In this document: positions 1 through 8,815 of the stretch, piece by piece
Layout: every line of letters starts with the position of its first letter
How positions within the stretch are numbered: the first letter of the stretch is position 1
Source: a bacterium HR29
GTDB taxonomy: Bacteria > Chloroflexota > Dehalococcoidia > Tepidiformales > Tepidiformaceae
DNA: 64,000 nucleotides
NCBI GenBank assembly: GCA_002898215.1
Contig: BEIF01000001.1
Coordinates: forward strand, 1,401,602 to 1,465,601
Reading direction: 5' to 3'
Notes under the pieces: model-generated
Databases searched by the model: none
Told to the model about the DNA's origin: nothing
What the model saw: the letters and a program-made list of their open reading frames with translations, nothing else
Position numbers and translations under genes: made by a program

Positions 1-653
1 TAGGCGCGGATGTCGGTTGGCCGAGCGTGGGGGAAGCTGACCTTCCCGATCTGAGAGGGGTGCTGGAACTCCTCCCGGATCATGATGCGCACGTCGCCGC
101 TGGCCGCCACGAGCTTGGCGGAGTAGCGGTTTCCGCCGCGCATGAGCCGCGCGAGCCGAAGGCCGATGCGAGGCTCCACCATCCCGAGGTATTCGCCGGT
201 CGGGAGGTAAGCGTTGACGGCGTTCCCGGCCACGCGGAGCTCCACCGGGTCGCCCGCGTCCAGGAGATTGGCCTTGCTCCGGTCGACGGCGTGCAGGACG
301 GCGACGGCCGACTTGCCCGTCTCTTCGATGAACGCCCCGCGGGAGACCCGCGTTTGCAGCGTCGGTGATGCCTGGCTGGCCTCGAGCGAAGCGAGGCGGT
401 CGAGGTTCTTCTTGGCGATGATGTTCGCCGGGTCGAGCTCGAGCGCCCGAGCATACGCCGCCTTGGCCTCGGCAACGCGGCCGAGTTCGGAGAGAGCCTT
501 GCCGAGGCGGTTGTACCCTTCGGGGTCGTTTTCGAAGAGCCGGACGTACTCCTGATTGAGGCGCACGGCCTCCTCCCAGCGGCTTTCGATGGCAAGCTTG
601 ACCGCCTGCTCGGTGAGCTGCCGGCGCCGTCGCGCGCGTTCTTCGGGGGTCAT
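1..653 (-). CDS. TPR-repeat protein, C-terminus cut by window edge
   Basis: An open minus-strand frame of 217 codons runs off the left edge. The first ~75 residues are basic and then helical with TPR character (WEEAVRLNQEY, GKALSELGRVAEAKAAYARA, LELDPANIIAKKNL). After that comes a beta-rich region (SAVAVLHAVDRSKANLLDAG, PTGEYLGMVEPRIGLRLARL) that I do not recognise. A role as a scaffold or partner protein is inferred from the TPR unit only. ATG at 653 is used here; in-frame GTG at 680 and ATG at 704 are also open, and none has a clear Shine-Dalgarno, so the N-terminus is uncertain. It is divergent from the AI-2E permease gene. No signal peptide or membrane segment is visible. Confidence 0.7.
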   Translation of the reverse strand, partial: MTPEERARRRRQLTEQAVKLAIESRWEEAVRLNQEYVRLFENDPEGYNRLGKALSELGRVAEAKAAYARALELDPANIIAKKNLDRLASLEASQASPTLQTRVSRGAFIEETGKSAVAVLHAVDRSKANLLDAGDPVELRVAGNAVNAYLPTGEYLGMVEPRIGLRLARLMRGGNRYSAKLVAASGDVRIMIREEFQHPSQIGKVSFPHARPTDIRA

Positions 654-792
654 GGTTTCGGCCGATTGGGGGTTCGTCACCTCTTCACGTTCCGAGGGAA
701 GCATGGTGGGGCACGAAACCGGAGCGGTCTCGGGAACCGTCAGGATATCGGCCGCCGGGCTGTGGAGCAATGGTACGCGACGCCGCCGCGCG

Positions 793-821
793 TTGAGCGT
801 GTACCAGCTCGCGAGTAGGCT
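793..821 (+). promoter_or_regulatory. Sigma70-type promoter for the AI-2E permease gene
   Basis: TTGAGC at 793-798, a 17-bp spacer and TAGGCT at 816-821. The expected start point near 828 gives a ~22-nt leader that contains the Shine-Dalgarno GAGGGGAG just before the GTG at 851. Seen directly; not tested. Confidence 0.55.
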
Positions 822-850
822 TTCGGCCACACCGAACGATCGAGGGGAGC

Positions 851-1918
851 GTGGTTCGAATCGAGATCAGCGGCAGGGGACTACTCGCCGCCGCGGCCGT
901 AGGGGTGTCGCTCTGGGCACTCTGGCAGCTCTGGGGGCTCGTCCTGCTCGTCCTCGCAGCGCTCATCCTCATGACGGCGTTAGCCCCGGCCGTGAGCTGG
1001 CTCGAGGGCCGGGGTGTGCCGCGGGCTGCAGCCGTGCTGCTCCTCCTGTTCGGCATCCTCCTGGCTGTCGCGGGGATGTTCGCCACGATCGCTCCCGCCG
1101 TCTACGAGGAGGTACAGCAACTCCGCACGAACCTGCCGGAGTACGCCGTCGACGTCGAGCGGCTCGCAGCCGACCTGGGGTTCGACACCTCCGACTGGGA
1201 GCTGGAACGGCGGGCACGCGAAATCGACTGGACCGAACTGGTGAGCGGGCGGCTCGCTCTCACGTACGGGCAGCGGGTGGCCTACGCCCTCTTCTCCACC
1301 GTGACGGTGCTGGTGCTCACCGCCTACCTCCTGATGGACGCCCGCCGGCTGCGAGCGTTCGTGCTCCGTTTCGTCCCCGAACGCCGGCAGCCGGACGCAC
1401 AGCACTTCCTGAAAGAGCTCTCCCGGGTCGTAGGCGGCTACGTCCGGGGGCAGCTCGTCACCTCGGCGGTGATCGGCGCGTACACGACCATCGTCCTGGC
1501 GGCGGTCGGCGTCCCCAATCCGCTCGCGTTCGGGCTGTTGGCAGCCTTCGCCGACGTGATCCCGCTCGTCGGAGCGTTCATCGCCATCGTGCCGGCGACG
1601 CTGGCCGCCTTCCAGGAGTCGCCGACCCTCGCTGCCGTCGTCCTCGGCCTGCTGCTTGCGTACCAGCAGTTCGAGGACCGATACCTCGTACCGAAGGTGT
1701 ACAGCCGGACCCTCAACGTCCCTCCGCTCGTGGTGCTCCTCGCGGTGCTGGTCGGAGCAGAGCTCCTCGGGATCGCGGGGGTGCTCTTGGCGCTGCCGGC
1801 TGCCGCGGCGGGGCGCGTCGTGCTCGACTACTACTGGCCCCCGGCCCCCGAACCGACCCCAGGGCCGACTTCCGCGGAGGCCGAGCCGCCGGCGGAAGCC
1901 GCGCCCGAGCTGCGCTAG
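851..1918 (+). CDS. AI-2E family transporter (permease)
   Basis: A 355-residue polytopic membrane protein of the AI-2E exporter/PerM superfamily (PF01594). About eight hydrophobic segments are visible. The C-terminal half carries the family signature: DVIPLVGAFIAIVPATLAA, then QQFEDRYLVPKVYSR, then a G-rich segment (GAELLGIAGVLLALPAAAAG). The tail of ~25 residues is Pro/Glu/Ala-rich and cytosolic by inference. GTG at 851 is preceded by GAGGGGAGC, which decides the start. The substrate cannot be told from sequence: members export autoinducer-2, act in Na+/H+ exchange, or are uncharacterised. dapB begins 10 bp downstream, but its own -10 box overlaps this stop codon, so the two may be transcribed separately. 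Confidence 0.88.
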   Translation: MVRIEISGRGLLAAAAVGVSLWALWQLWGLVLLVLAALILMTALAPAVSWLEGRGVPRAAAVLLLLFGILLAVAGMFATIAPAVYEEVQQLRTNLPEYAVDVERLAADLGFDTSDWELERRAREIDWTELVSGRLALTYGQRVAYALFSTVTVLVLTAYLLMDARRLRAFVLRFVPERRQPDAQHFLKELSRVVGGYVRGQLVTSAVIGAYTTIVLAAVGVPNPLAFGLLAAFADVIPLVGAFIAIVPATLAAFQESPTLAAVVLGLLLAYQQFEDRYLVPKVYSRTLNVPPLVVLLAVLVGAELLGIAGVLLALPAAAAGRVVLDYYWPPAPEPTPGPTSAEAEPPAEAAPELR

Positions 1919-1921
1919 AAT
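1916..1921 (+). promoter_or_regulatory. -10 box for leaderless dapB transcription
   Basis: TAGAAT overlaps the TAG stop of the upstream gene and lies exactly 7 nt before the dapB GTG. No Shine-Dalgarno fits between. The geometry predicts an mRNA starting at or next to the start codon. The same arrangement recurs at other genes in the window. Confidence 0.5.
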
Positions 1922-1928
1922 CGCCGCC

Positions 1929-2711
1929 GTGGAACGCATCCGTGTCGCCGTTTCCGGCACTGGGAGGATGGGCCGCGAGTCGGCCCGGGCGGTCCGCTCC
2001 TCAGCCGATATGGAGCTGACCGGCTTTCTCGACGGACTCGCCACCGCGTCCGAGCTGGAGGGGCTGGCGGTGTACCGCTCCGCGGCCGACGGGCTCGCGG
2101 CGATGAACCCGGACGTTGTCATCGACTTCACGAACGCCGCTTGGACGCCGGTGCTCGCCGAGGCGGCGCTCGAGAAGGGGGTACGTCTCGTCATCGGGAC
2201 GACGGGCCTGGACCAGGCGTTCCTGGAGCGGCTGGGCCGCGACTGCGCCCGACGTCGCCTCGGCGCCGTGGTGGCGCCGAACTTCGCCCTCGGGGCCGTC
2301 CTGATGATGCACTTCGCGCGGCAGGCCGCGAAGTTCTTCGACTCCGCCGAGATCATCGAGCTCCACCACGACGGGAAGGCCGATGCCCCCAGCGGCACGG
2401 CGAAGGCGACAGCGGAGGGGATGGTGGCCGCCCGCGGCCGCCCCTTCGTGCGCAATGTGCCCGATCGCGAACCGCTTCCGGGCTCCCGCGGAGCGGAGCT
2501 GGGCGGTGTCACCATCCACGCTGTCCGCCTCCCGGGGCTCGTGGCCCATCAGGAGGTGATCTTCGGGGGCACGGGCCAGACCCTGACGATCCGGCACGAC
2601 TCGACCGGGCGCGATTCGTTCATGCCCGGAGTGCTGCTGGCGGTGCGTCGCGTGATGGAGCTCGACCGCCTGGTCGTGGGGCTCGAGGAGCTGTTGGGCC
2701 TGGCGAGCTGA
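1929..2711 (+). CDS. dapB: 4-hydroxy-tetrahydrodipicolinate reductase
   Basis: A 260-residue enzyme that reduces 4-hydroxy-tetrahydrodipicolinate to tetrahydrodipicolinate with NAD(P)H, in the lysine and diaminopimelate pathway. The N-terminal Rossmann loop GTGRMG is at residues 10-15. The family signature ELHHDGKADAPSGTA is near residues 145-160, with the catalytic His-His and the substrate-binding Lys. Length is normal for DapB. GTG 1929 is chosen because it begins the conserved beta strand (ERIRVAVSG) and has a leaderless-type -10 box 7 nt upstream. Other dap genes are not adjacent. It is convergent with gyrA across a 6-bp gap. Confidence 0.95.
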   Translation: MERIRVAVSGTGRMGRESARAVRSSADMELTGFLDGLATASELEGLAVYRSAADGLAAMNPDVVIDFTNAAWTPVLAEAALEKGVRLVIGTTGLDQAFLERLGRDCARRRLGAVVAPNFALGAVLMMHFARQAAKFFDSAEIIELHHDGKADAPSGTAKATAEGMVAARGRPFVRNVPDREPLPGSRGAELGGVTIHAVRLPGLVAHQEVIFGGTGQTLTIRHDSTGRDSFMPGVLLAVRRVMELDRLVVGLEELLGLAS

Positions 2712-2717
2712 GCGCCC

Positions 2718-5315
2718 CTACGCCCCCCGCCGGCCGTTCGCGCGAGCGCGGGCGTTCCGGCGACCGTTCCCTGCGGCCTCGCCCACGCTGATGACGGCGA
2801 TCGCGGCCACGGTGTCGTTTTCGCCCACCTGCATGATGCGCACGCCCTGTGTATCGCGGCCCTGGCGGCTGATGCTCGCGACGTCGGTGCGGATCACGAC
2901 GCCGTCCCTGGAGATGACGAGCAGCTCCTGACCTTCACGGACCAGCCGGCAAGCGGCGATCGGCCCGGTGCGGTCCGTCAGCCGGAGCGTCTTCACGCCC
3001 TGGCCGCCGCGGCCCTGGACCGGGTACTCCTCGACAGCCGTCCGCTTTCCCAATCCCCGGGCGGTGACGACGAGGAGGTCCTCGCCGTCCTCGATCGTTT
3101 CGGCGCCCACGACGTGCGCGCCGGGAGCGAGGCGCATGCCGCGCACGCCACCGCTCGTGCGGCTGGCCTCGCGCAGGTCGTCGATGCGGAAGCGGATGGC
3201 ATACCCGTTGCTCGACACGAGGAGGACATGCGTGTCATTGGTCGCAAGGCGGGCGGCGATGAGGGCGTCTTCTGACGGAGCGCCGCGTCCGTTCCCGTCT
3301 TCGGGACCGTCGAGGCGGAAGGCGATCTTCCCGTTGCGACGAACCTCCTCGAATTCGCGCAGGGGCGTCTTCTTCACGAGGCCGTTGCGCGTGACGAGCA
3401 GGAGGTAATCGCGCGAGTAGTCGCGCACGGCGAGCATCGTCGTGACGGATTCGTTCGGGTCGATATCGACGAGGTTCCGGATGGAGACGCCCTGGGCGTC
3501 GCGGCTGAGGTCGGGGACGTCGTAGGCGCGAACCTGGTACACCTTCCCCCGGTCGGTGAAGATGAGCAGGTTGTCGTGCGTGCGGCAGACCGTGAGCCGG
3601 AGGACGGCGTCCTCTTCGCGGATGGTGGTACCTCGCACCCCGACACCGCCCCGCCGCTGGCTCCGGAACCGGTCGAGGGCCATCCGCTTCACCTTGCCGG
3701 TTCGGCTGAGGGTGATGACGCACTCCTCGTCGGGGACGAGGTCCTCCTCACGGAACTCCTCGGGCTCGGCCTCCACGATCTCCGTGCGGCGCGGGTCGCC
3801 GTACTTCTTCTTCAGCTCCAGCACGTCTTCCTTGATGAGGAAGTCGATCTTCCTCGGATTGGCCAGGAGGTCCTCGAGGTAGGCGATCCGTTCGATGACT
3901 TCGCGGTACTCCTTCTCGAGGGTCTGGCGCTCGAGGGCGGCCAGACGACGGAGCTGCATGTCGAGGATGGCGTTGGCCTGGGCCTCGCTGAACGAGAAGG
4001 GGTTGGCCTCCCGCACCCGCACGCGCCGCTCGCGCGCCAACTCGAGGACGCGCTCCGGAAGCGGCGCCTTCCCCTGGAGGAGCTCCCTGGCGTGGGCCGC
4101 GGAGTCAGCGCCGCGAATGGTGGCGATGACGAGGTCGAGCATCTCGATGGCGCCCAGGAGGCCGGCCAGGATGTGCTCCCGCTCCCGTGCCTGCTGGAGC
4201 TGGAATTCGGAGCGGCGCCGGATGACTTCGCGGCGGTGGTCGATGAAGAGCTCGAGGGCGCGCTTCAAGCCGATGCGACGAGGAGCGCCATCGACGATCA
4301 CCATCATGTTGACGGCGAAGGTCGAGCGCAGGGCGGTGTGCTTGAAGAGGAAGTTGCGGACTTGTTCGGCCGAGCTCTCCCTCTTCAGTTCGATGACCAC
4401 CCGGATGCCCTCGCGGTCGCTCTCGTCGCGGATGTCGGTAATGCCGTCGAGCTTCTTCTCCCGGACGAGTTCGGCGATCCGCTCGATGAGCTGGGACTTC
4501 TTCACCTGGAACGGAAGTTCGGTGATGACGAGCTGCGTCCGCCCTCTGCCGGTGTCCTCGATCCGGGTGCGGGCGAGCATAGTGATGCGCCCGTGACCTT
4601 CGCCGTAGGCGAGGCGAACCTGCTCGCGGTCCTTTCCTACAAGGGCGATACCGGCGGTGGGGAAGTCCGGGCCCTTGACGACGGTGAGGAGGTCATCGAG
4701 CGTCGCCTCGGGGTTGTCGATGAGCATGGCGATGGCGTCGCAGAGCTCGCCGAGGTTATGTGGCGGGATCTTCGTGGCCATGCCCACGGCGATGCCGTCG
4801 GCGCCGTTGAGCAGCAGGTTCGGAATGCGCGCCGGCAGGACCACCGGCTCGCGGAACCGACCATCGTAGTTGTCCTGGAAGTCGACGGTGTTCTGGTCGA
4901 TATCGGCAAGGAGCTCTTCGGCGATGGGGGAGAGGCGGGCTTCCGTGTACCGCTGGGCCGCCGGCGCATCGCCATCGATCGAGCCGAAGTTCCCCTGCCC
5001 GTCGACCAGCGGATAACGCATTGAAAAGGGCTGGGCGAGGTGAACGAGTGCCTCGTAGACCGGGGCGTCGCCGTGCGGGTGGTAGCGCCCCATCACGTCG
5101 CCGACGATGCCCGCCGACTTCCGATACGGGGAGCCGGCGCGGGCTCCGCCATCGAACATGCCCCAGATGATTCGCCGCTGGACCGGCTTCAATCCGTCGC
5201 GCACGTCGGGGAGGGCGCGCGCGACGATTACGCTCATCGCATAGTCGAGATACGAGGAGCGCATCTCCGCTTCGATATCGACGATGCGCTCCCGGGAAGT
5301 AGGCTCGGTGGTCAT
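2718..5315 (-). CDS. gyrA: DNA gyrase subunit A
   Basis: An 865-residue type II topoisomerase breakage-reunion subunit, cytosolic, which partners GyrB to supercoil DNA. The N-terminal winged-helix/tower domain starts [20 protein letters not shown]. The catalytic tyrosine is in [10 protein letters not shown], near residue 123. Residues from ~510 form the six-bladed beta-pinwheel. Its GyrA-box reads QRRGGVG near residue 551, with Val where Lys/Arg is usual. The basic tail [15 protein letters not shown] is atypical. The quinolone pocket reads [12 protein letters not shown], so the usual Ser83 and Asp87 (E. coli numbering) are Ala and Glu. ATG 5315 is used; a GTG two codons upstream (5321) is also possible. 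A ParC identity is less likely because a GyrA-box is present. gyrB is not in the window. Confidence 0.95.
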   Translation of the reverse strand: MTTEPTSRERIVDIEAEMRSSYLDYAMSVIVARALPDVRDGLKPVQRRIIWGMFDGGARAGSPYRKSAGIVGDVMGRYHPHGDAPVYEALVHLAQPFSMRYPLVDGQGNFGSIDGDAPAAQRYTEARLSPIAEELLADIDQNTVDFQDNYDGRFREPVVLPARIPNLLLNGADGIAVGMATKIPPHNLGELCDAIAMLIDNPEATLDDLLTVVKGPDFPTAGIALVGKDREQVRLAYGEGHGRITMLARTRIEDTGRGRTQLVITELPFQVKKSQLIERIAELVREKKLDGITDIRDESDREGIRVVIELKRESSAEQVRNFLFKHTALRSTFAVNMMVIVDGAPRRIGLKRALELFIDHRREVIRRRSEFQLQQAREREHILAGLLGAIEMLDLVIATIRGADSAAHARELLQGKAPLPERVLELARERRVRVREANPFSFSEAQANAILDMQLRRLAALERQTLEKEYREVIERIAYLEDLLANPRKIDFLIKEDVLELKKKYGDPRRTEIVEAEPEEFREEDLVPDEECVITLSRTGKVKRMALDRFRSQRRGGVGVRGTTIREEDAVLRLTVCRTHDNLLIFTDRGKVYQVRAYDVPDLSRDAQGVSIRNLVDIDPNESVTTMLAVRDYSRDYLLLVTRNGLVKKTPLREFEEVRRNGKIAFRLDGPEDGNGRGAPSEDALIAARLATNDTHVLLVSSNGYAIRFRIDDLREASRTSGGVRGMRLAPGAHVVGAETIEDGEDLLVVTARGLGKRTAVEEYPVQGRGGQGVKTLRLTDRTGPIAACRLVREGQELLVISRDGVVIRTDVASISRQGRDTQGVRIMQVGENDTVAAIAVISVGEAAGNGRRNARARANGRRGA

Positions 5316-5422
5316 CGGCACGCTCGTGAAATGCGAATATGGCTGAACAAATTCTACCGAATGGGGATGCGATTCGTCACCTCGAACGCTAATCGGTGAC
5401 GAACAACGGAAGGCGTGGGAGA

Positions 5423-5845
5423 ATGCGGGCGATGCCCGTCGTATTCATCAGGCTGCGCAGCGAAGACGAACCGTCCGGCGATGGCCCGGCGGGATTCCTC
5501 CTGCGCTGGGCGACCACGGCGGCGGCAGTGTGGGCCGCCGACTCCTTCGTCGACGGCTTCTCCCTGGGCGGCTGGCCTTCCACGCTAGCCGTATCGCTCC
5601 TCTTGGGGCTGCTGAACGCCTTCGTGCGGCCGGTGCTGGTGCTGCTCACCCTCCCGGCGACGGTCATGACGCTCGGGCTCTTCCTCGTCGTATTGAACGC
5701 CGGCCTCCTGGCAGCGGCGGTCGCAATCGCCGACCGGCTGGAGGGGGTTGACGCGCAACTCGACGGCTTCTGGCCCGCCGTGGGGGCAGCGCTCATCGTT
5801 TCGGTGGTGAGCTGGGCTCTGAGCGTACTCGTGAGGCGAGGCTGA
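5423..5845 (+). CDS. YvlD/phage-holin-4 family membrane protein
   Basis: A 140-residue integral membrane protein with about four hydrophobic segments, matching PF04020 (mycobacteriophage D29 holin-like / YvlD). The family core is visible as [20 protein letters not shown] followed by a hydrophobic stretch ending in [15 protein letters not shown]. Despite the name these chromosomal proteins are not phage lysis genes; YvlD homologues belong to envelope-stress loci, and the function is unknown here. The ATG at 5423 has GGGAGA just upstream; ATG 5432 and GTG 5396 are alternatives. No phage gene is nearby. It stands alone, divergent from gyrA. Confidence 0.8.
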   Translation: MRAMPVVFIRLRSEDEPSGDGPAGFLLRWATTAAAVWAADSFVDGFSLGGWPSTLAVSLLLGLLNAFVRPVLVLLTLPATVMTLGLFLVVLNAGLLAAAVAIADRLEGVDAQLDGFWPAVGAALIVSVVSWALSVLVRRG

Positions 5846-5944
5846 GGGCGCGACGCTGTTTTACGGTCCGCAAATGGTTCGCGTACGATGCGAAACGCCG
5901 CCGACCCGATTCGGGCGGCGAGCACGCGAGGGAGGATGCCGCCC

Positions 5945-6985
5945 GTGAAGGTGCTCGAGGGCATCTACCAGCTCATTACCCCCTTTCCCCAGTACACGCT
6001 CGCCGAAGCGAAGCAGCTCCGCCGCGAGCTGGAAGAGCGGCCGCGAGTGACCAAAGGGCTTCCTTACGTGCTGCCGTACCTGATCAAGGGCGGGGGCGAA
6101 ACGATCCTCGTCGATTGCGGATGGAACACCGAGGAAGCCTACCGCGCCCTCGCCGAGGGTATGCGGGAGCACGGGAGCGCACCCGAAGAGGTCACCAAGC
6201 TGGTGGTCACGCACGTGCACCCCGACCACTACGGGATGGCGGGGCGGCTGAAGCAGGTCTCCGACTGCGAGGTTATCCTCCACGAGCGAGATGCCGAGGT
6301 CATCAAGGCGCGGTACATGGCCCCCCGTCACCTGACGGAAGAGATGGCGCGGTTCATGCGCCAACACGGAGTGCCGGAACTGAAGGCCCCGGCGATGTCG
6401 CAAGGCTCCTTGGGGATGTTGGGGCACGTGGCCCCCGTTCCCCCGGACCGAGCGGTCACCGGAGGAGAGGTCATCAAGGCCGGCGATTTCGAGTTCCAGA
6501 TCATCTGGACCCCCGGACACTCACCGGGACACATCTGCCTCTACGAGCCGAACCGAAAGGTGCTCTTCACCGGCGACCACATCCTGCCCACCATCACGCC
6601 GAACGTCTCCATCCACGCCCAGAACCAGGGGAACCCCCTCGGTGATTACATGCGCTCGCTCGAGGTGGTGCGGAAGTTGGACGTCGAGTACGTCCTGCCG
6701 GCACACGAGTTCGACACTCGGGAGCTGAAACGGCGTATCGAGGAAATCCACAACCACCATCTCGCCCGGCTGGAAGAGATGTACCGCTGTATCGACCGCG
6801 GCGGTTCCACGGCCTGGGAGGTGGCTTCGCGGGTGCAGTGGACGACCGGACGCCTCGATGAATTCGAGCCCTTCATGCAGCGAGCGGCCGTGGGCGAGAC
6901 GCTGGCCCACCTCGAATATTTGTTCGAGATGGGCCGCGTGGCAAAGGTGATGCGGGACGGCGTCCTCTACTGGCTCCCGGTCTAG
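5945..6985 (+). CDS. MBL-fold metallo-hydrolase
   Basis: A 346-residue metallo-beta-lactamase-fold hydrolase. The zinc motif THVHPDHYG (HxHxDH), a downstream His in TPGHSPGHICLYE, an Asp in FTGDHILPTI and a last His in VLPAHEFDT give a complete dinuclear metal site. The C-terminal ~100 residues are helical and probably a substrate or dimer domain. It resembles the glyoxalase-II/lactonase/LACTB2-like group, which cleaves thioesters or lactones; the exact substrate cannot be assigned. GTG 5945 is preferred over in-frame ATG 5936 and 5888 because GAGGGAGG (5927-5934) sits 10 nt before it. A TACGAT -10-like box is at 5884-5889. It is convergent with arsM. Confidence 0.85.
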   Translation: MKVLEGIYQLITPFPQYTLAEAKQLRRELEERPRVTKGLPYVLPYLIKGGGETILVDCGWNTEEAYRALAEGMREHGSAPEEVTKLVVTHVHPDHYGMAGRLKQVSDCEVILHERDAEVIKARYMAPRHLTEEMARFMRQHGVPELKAPAMSQGSLGMLGHVAPVPPDRAVTGGEVIKAGDFEFQIIWTPGHSPGHICLYEPNRKVLFTGDHILPTITPNVSIHAQNQGNPLGDYMRSLEVVRKLDVEYVLPAHEFDTRELKRRIEEIHNHHLARLEEMYRCIDRGGSTAWEVASRVQWTTGRLDEFEPFMQRAAVGETLAHLEYLFEMGRVAKVMRDGVLYWLPV

Positions 6986-7007
6986 GTGACCAGCCCGACA
7001 GGGACCC

Positions 7008-7835
7008 TCAACCGGGCTTGTAGGCGAGGAAGTTCGCCGAGGCGAGGCCGTCCTTCCCCGGATATTCGGTCCATGTCGACTGGATGCCGGCGAAGCCCGC
7101 TGCAGCGAGCTTGGCCCGGTACTCCGACTCGAGAAGCGCCCCCGCGATGCAGCCAGCCCAGGCTTCGAGGTCGCGGCGCACCTCCGACGGCGCCTCCCGC
7201 AGCCAGACGATGTCCGACACCTGCAGCCGCCCACCCGGCCGCAGCACCCGGAAGGCTTCGCGAAATACTCGGTCCTTGTCCGGGCTCAGGTTGATCACGC
7301 AGTTGGAGATGACGACATCCACCGAGGCGTCGGGGAAGGGCAGGTGCTCGATCTCGCCGAGACGGAACTCGACGTTGGAAGCACCAAGCCTCTGCGCGTT
7401 CTTGCGGGCCAAGGCCACCATCTCGGGCGTCATGTCGACGCCGTACACGCGACCCTCGGGCCCCACCCGCTTCGCGGCGAGGAAGCAATCGATGCCCGCG
7501 CCGGAGCCGAGGTCGAGCACGACCTCCCCGGCGCGTAGAGAGGCGATGGCGGTGGGATTTCCACAGCCGAACGACGCCGCGAGCACCTCGGCGGGGAGTC
7601 CGCTCAGGTCCGCGTCCTGGTAAAGGGAGGCGACGCGTTCGATGACCCCCTCCTGGGGCGCCTCGGGCGAGCAGCAATCGGCGGCGTTCCTCCGAGGCGC
7701 GGCCGTCGGCGCACAGCAGGAGTCGGCCGAGGCCACCGGGACGGGTTCGTCGTGGGCGAACCGCGCAGCGCGCGCTCCGTAGTGGGCCGCGACGGCGGCA
7801 CGGAGCTCCGCAGGGTCGTTCGGGACGGTGTCCAT
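7008..7835 (-). CDS. arsM: Arsenite S-adenosylmethionine methyltransferase
   Basis: A 275-residue SAM-dependent methyltransferase that methylates As(III), a detoxification and volatilisation step. The SAM-binding loop is [20 protein letters not shown]. Hallmarks of ArsM are the cysteines in [17 protein letters not shown] and WAGCIAGAL, matching the three As(III)-binding cysteines of the family. Two extra Cys-Cys pairs (DSCCAP, DCCSPEA) precede the fold and could help bind arsenite. ATG 7835 follows a GGAGG in the leader. It is divergent from arsR, and the shared palindrome at 7858-7882 suggests arsenite-inducible repression. No arsenite efflux pump (arsB/acr3) is nearby, so methylation may be the main route encoded here. 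Confidence 0.93.
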   Translation of the reverse strand: MDTVPNDPAELRAAVAAHYGARAARFAHDEPVPVASADSCCAPTAAPRRNAADCCSPEAPQEGVIERVASLYQDADLSGLPAEVLAASFGCGNPTAIASLRAGEVVLDLGSGAGIDCFLAAKRVGPEGRVYGVDMTPEMVALARKNAQRLGASNVEFRLGEIEHLPFPDASVDVVISNCVINLSPDKDRVFREAFRVLRPGGRLQVSDIVWLREAPSEVRRDLEAWAGCIAGALLESEYRAKLAAAGFAGIQSTWTEYPGKDGLASANFLAYKPG

Positions 7836-7857
7836 GGGCGCTGCCTCCGGAGCGGGT

Positions 7858-7882
7858 GTGGTTCGGAAATTTCCGAAACCAC
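7858..7882. promoter_or_regulatory. Probable ArsR operator between arsM and arsR
   Basis: A perfect 12-bp palindrome CGGAAATTTCCG (7864-7875) is flanked by GTGGTT on the left and AAACCAC on the right, which are complementary with one extra A. It lies at the -35 position of the arsR promoter, whose -10 TAGGAT is at 7900-7905, and 23 nt upstream of the arsM start. Binding there would block both divergent genes. Confidence 0.65.
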
Positions 7883-7928
7883 CCGGGGCCAGGGTACGGT
7901 AGGATGGGAGCATCGTCAAGAGGTCAGC

Positions 7929-8288
7929 ATGAAGGCCGTCGAGAGCTTCACTGCCGAGGAGGCCCGCGCAGGCACGATGCTCCGCGCGCTGGGGAGCCCG
8001 GCACGACTGCGGATCGTGCTCGAGCTCGTTCGGCGCCAGGAGTGCGTCACCAGCGACCTTTCGGACGTCTTGCCGCTCGCCCCGTCGACGATCTCCGAGC
8101 ACCTCAAGGTCCTCAAAGAGGCCGGCATCGTGGTCGGGAGCGTGGAGAACCCGTACTGCTACTGCCTCAACCCCGAGGCGCTGGCCTTTCTCCGCGAGTT
8201 CTTCGCTTCGATATGCGACGCTGCACAGGCGTGTCACTCCCAGAGCCCACGAGGCGGTGCCGAATGGCCATCCAACCCGACGACCTGA
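7929..8288 (+). CDS. arsR: ArsR/SmtB-family metalloregulator
   Basis: A 119-residue winged-helix repressor. The helix-turn-helix lies near residues 35-65 ([20 protein letters not shown]). The classical ELCVCDL As(III) site is not intact: only one Cys remains in QECVTSDL. Further cysteines occur in the wing and C-terminus ([15 protein letters not shown]), which suggests a relocated arsenite site, as known for some ArsR lineages. Divergent placement next to arsM and the palindrome on its -35 region support autoregulation and control of arsM. ATG 7929 starts the conserved reading; its 3' end overlaps the next gene by 25 bp. Confidence 0.9.
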   Translation: MKAVESFTAEEARAGTMLRALGSPARLRIVLELVRRQECVTSDLSDVLPLAPSTISEHLKVLKEAGIVVGSVENPYCYCLNPEALAFLREFFASICDAAQACHSQSPRGGAEWPSNPTT

Positions 8289-8746
8289 CGCCCCTCGAGC
8301 AGGTCGTACTGGGGGTGCTCAGCCTTGGGCTGCCACCCTCCCGAGCCGCCGGCGACGACCGCTTCCGCGTCGACTACGTCTGCGCGGTCACCCACAGCCT
8401 CCGCACGAGGGGCCATCCTCGCGCCTTCCTGGATGCGGGCGGCGAGCGGGCGACGAAGGAGTTCCGGGAGGAGCTGGAGAACGCGGTCCGTTCGCTCACG
8501 GAGAAGGGACTGGTGGCCCAACAACCGCCCGGTCTGCCGGCTGCCCCGGGCGGCTTCGAACCGGGCCTGGCCGTCGACGTCGTCGAACCGGACATTCACC
8601 CCACGGTGCTGGACCGGTATCTGGGACAGCAGTGCATGGAGCTGCTGCTCCGCCATCCCGACGTGTACCCATTCCTGATGGAGCGGTATGCGAAGGCGGG
8701 CGAGGTATGGCGCCGCATCCGTGAGCGGCTCTCGCCGAACTGGTAG
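8264..8746 (+). CDS. Hypothetical protein downstream of arsR
   Basis: A 160-residue soluble protein that I do not recognise. It starts at ATG 8264 inside the 3' end of arsR (25-bp overlap), so it is probably co-transcribed and translationally coupled. It is mostly helical, with a charged C-terminus ([18 protein letters not shown]). One cysteine sits in YVCAVTHSL and one in QQCMELLL, and two histidines in [12 protein letters not shown] and LRHPDVYPF; these could bind metal but form no recognised motif. No membrane segment or signal peptide is visible. A role in arsenic or metal response is suggested only by position. Confidence 0.6.
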   Translation: MAIQPDDLTPLEQVVLGVLSLGLPPSRAAGDDRFRVDYVCAVTHSLRTRGHPRAFLDAGGERATKEFREELENAVRSLTEKGLVAQQPPGLPAAPGGFEPGLAVDVVEPDIHPTVLDRYLGQQCMELLLRHPDVYPFLMERYAKAGEVWRRIRERLSPNW

Positions 8747-8815
8747 CCGGAGTCCGTGCCACGCGGCCCTCGGGAAGGCGTAGAATCTGCCCGACCCTTC
8801 GGCGGAGGGAGAGCC

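Noticed and set aside
3576-5024. Long plus-strand open frame opposite gyrA (482 codons)
   Set aside because: Shadow of gyrA codons; no start signal and no family match.
5423-5845. Prophage remnant suggested by the holin-family name
   Set aside because: The family is chromosomal YvlD-like; no other phage genes nearby.
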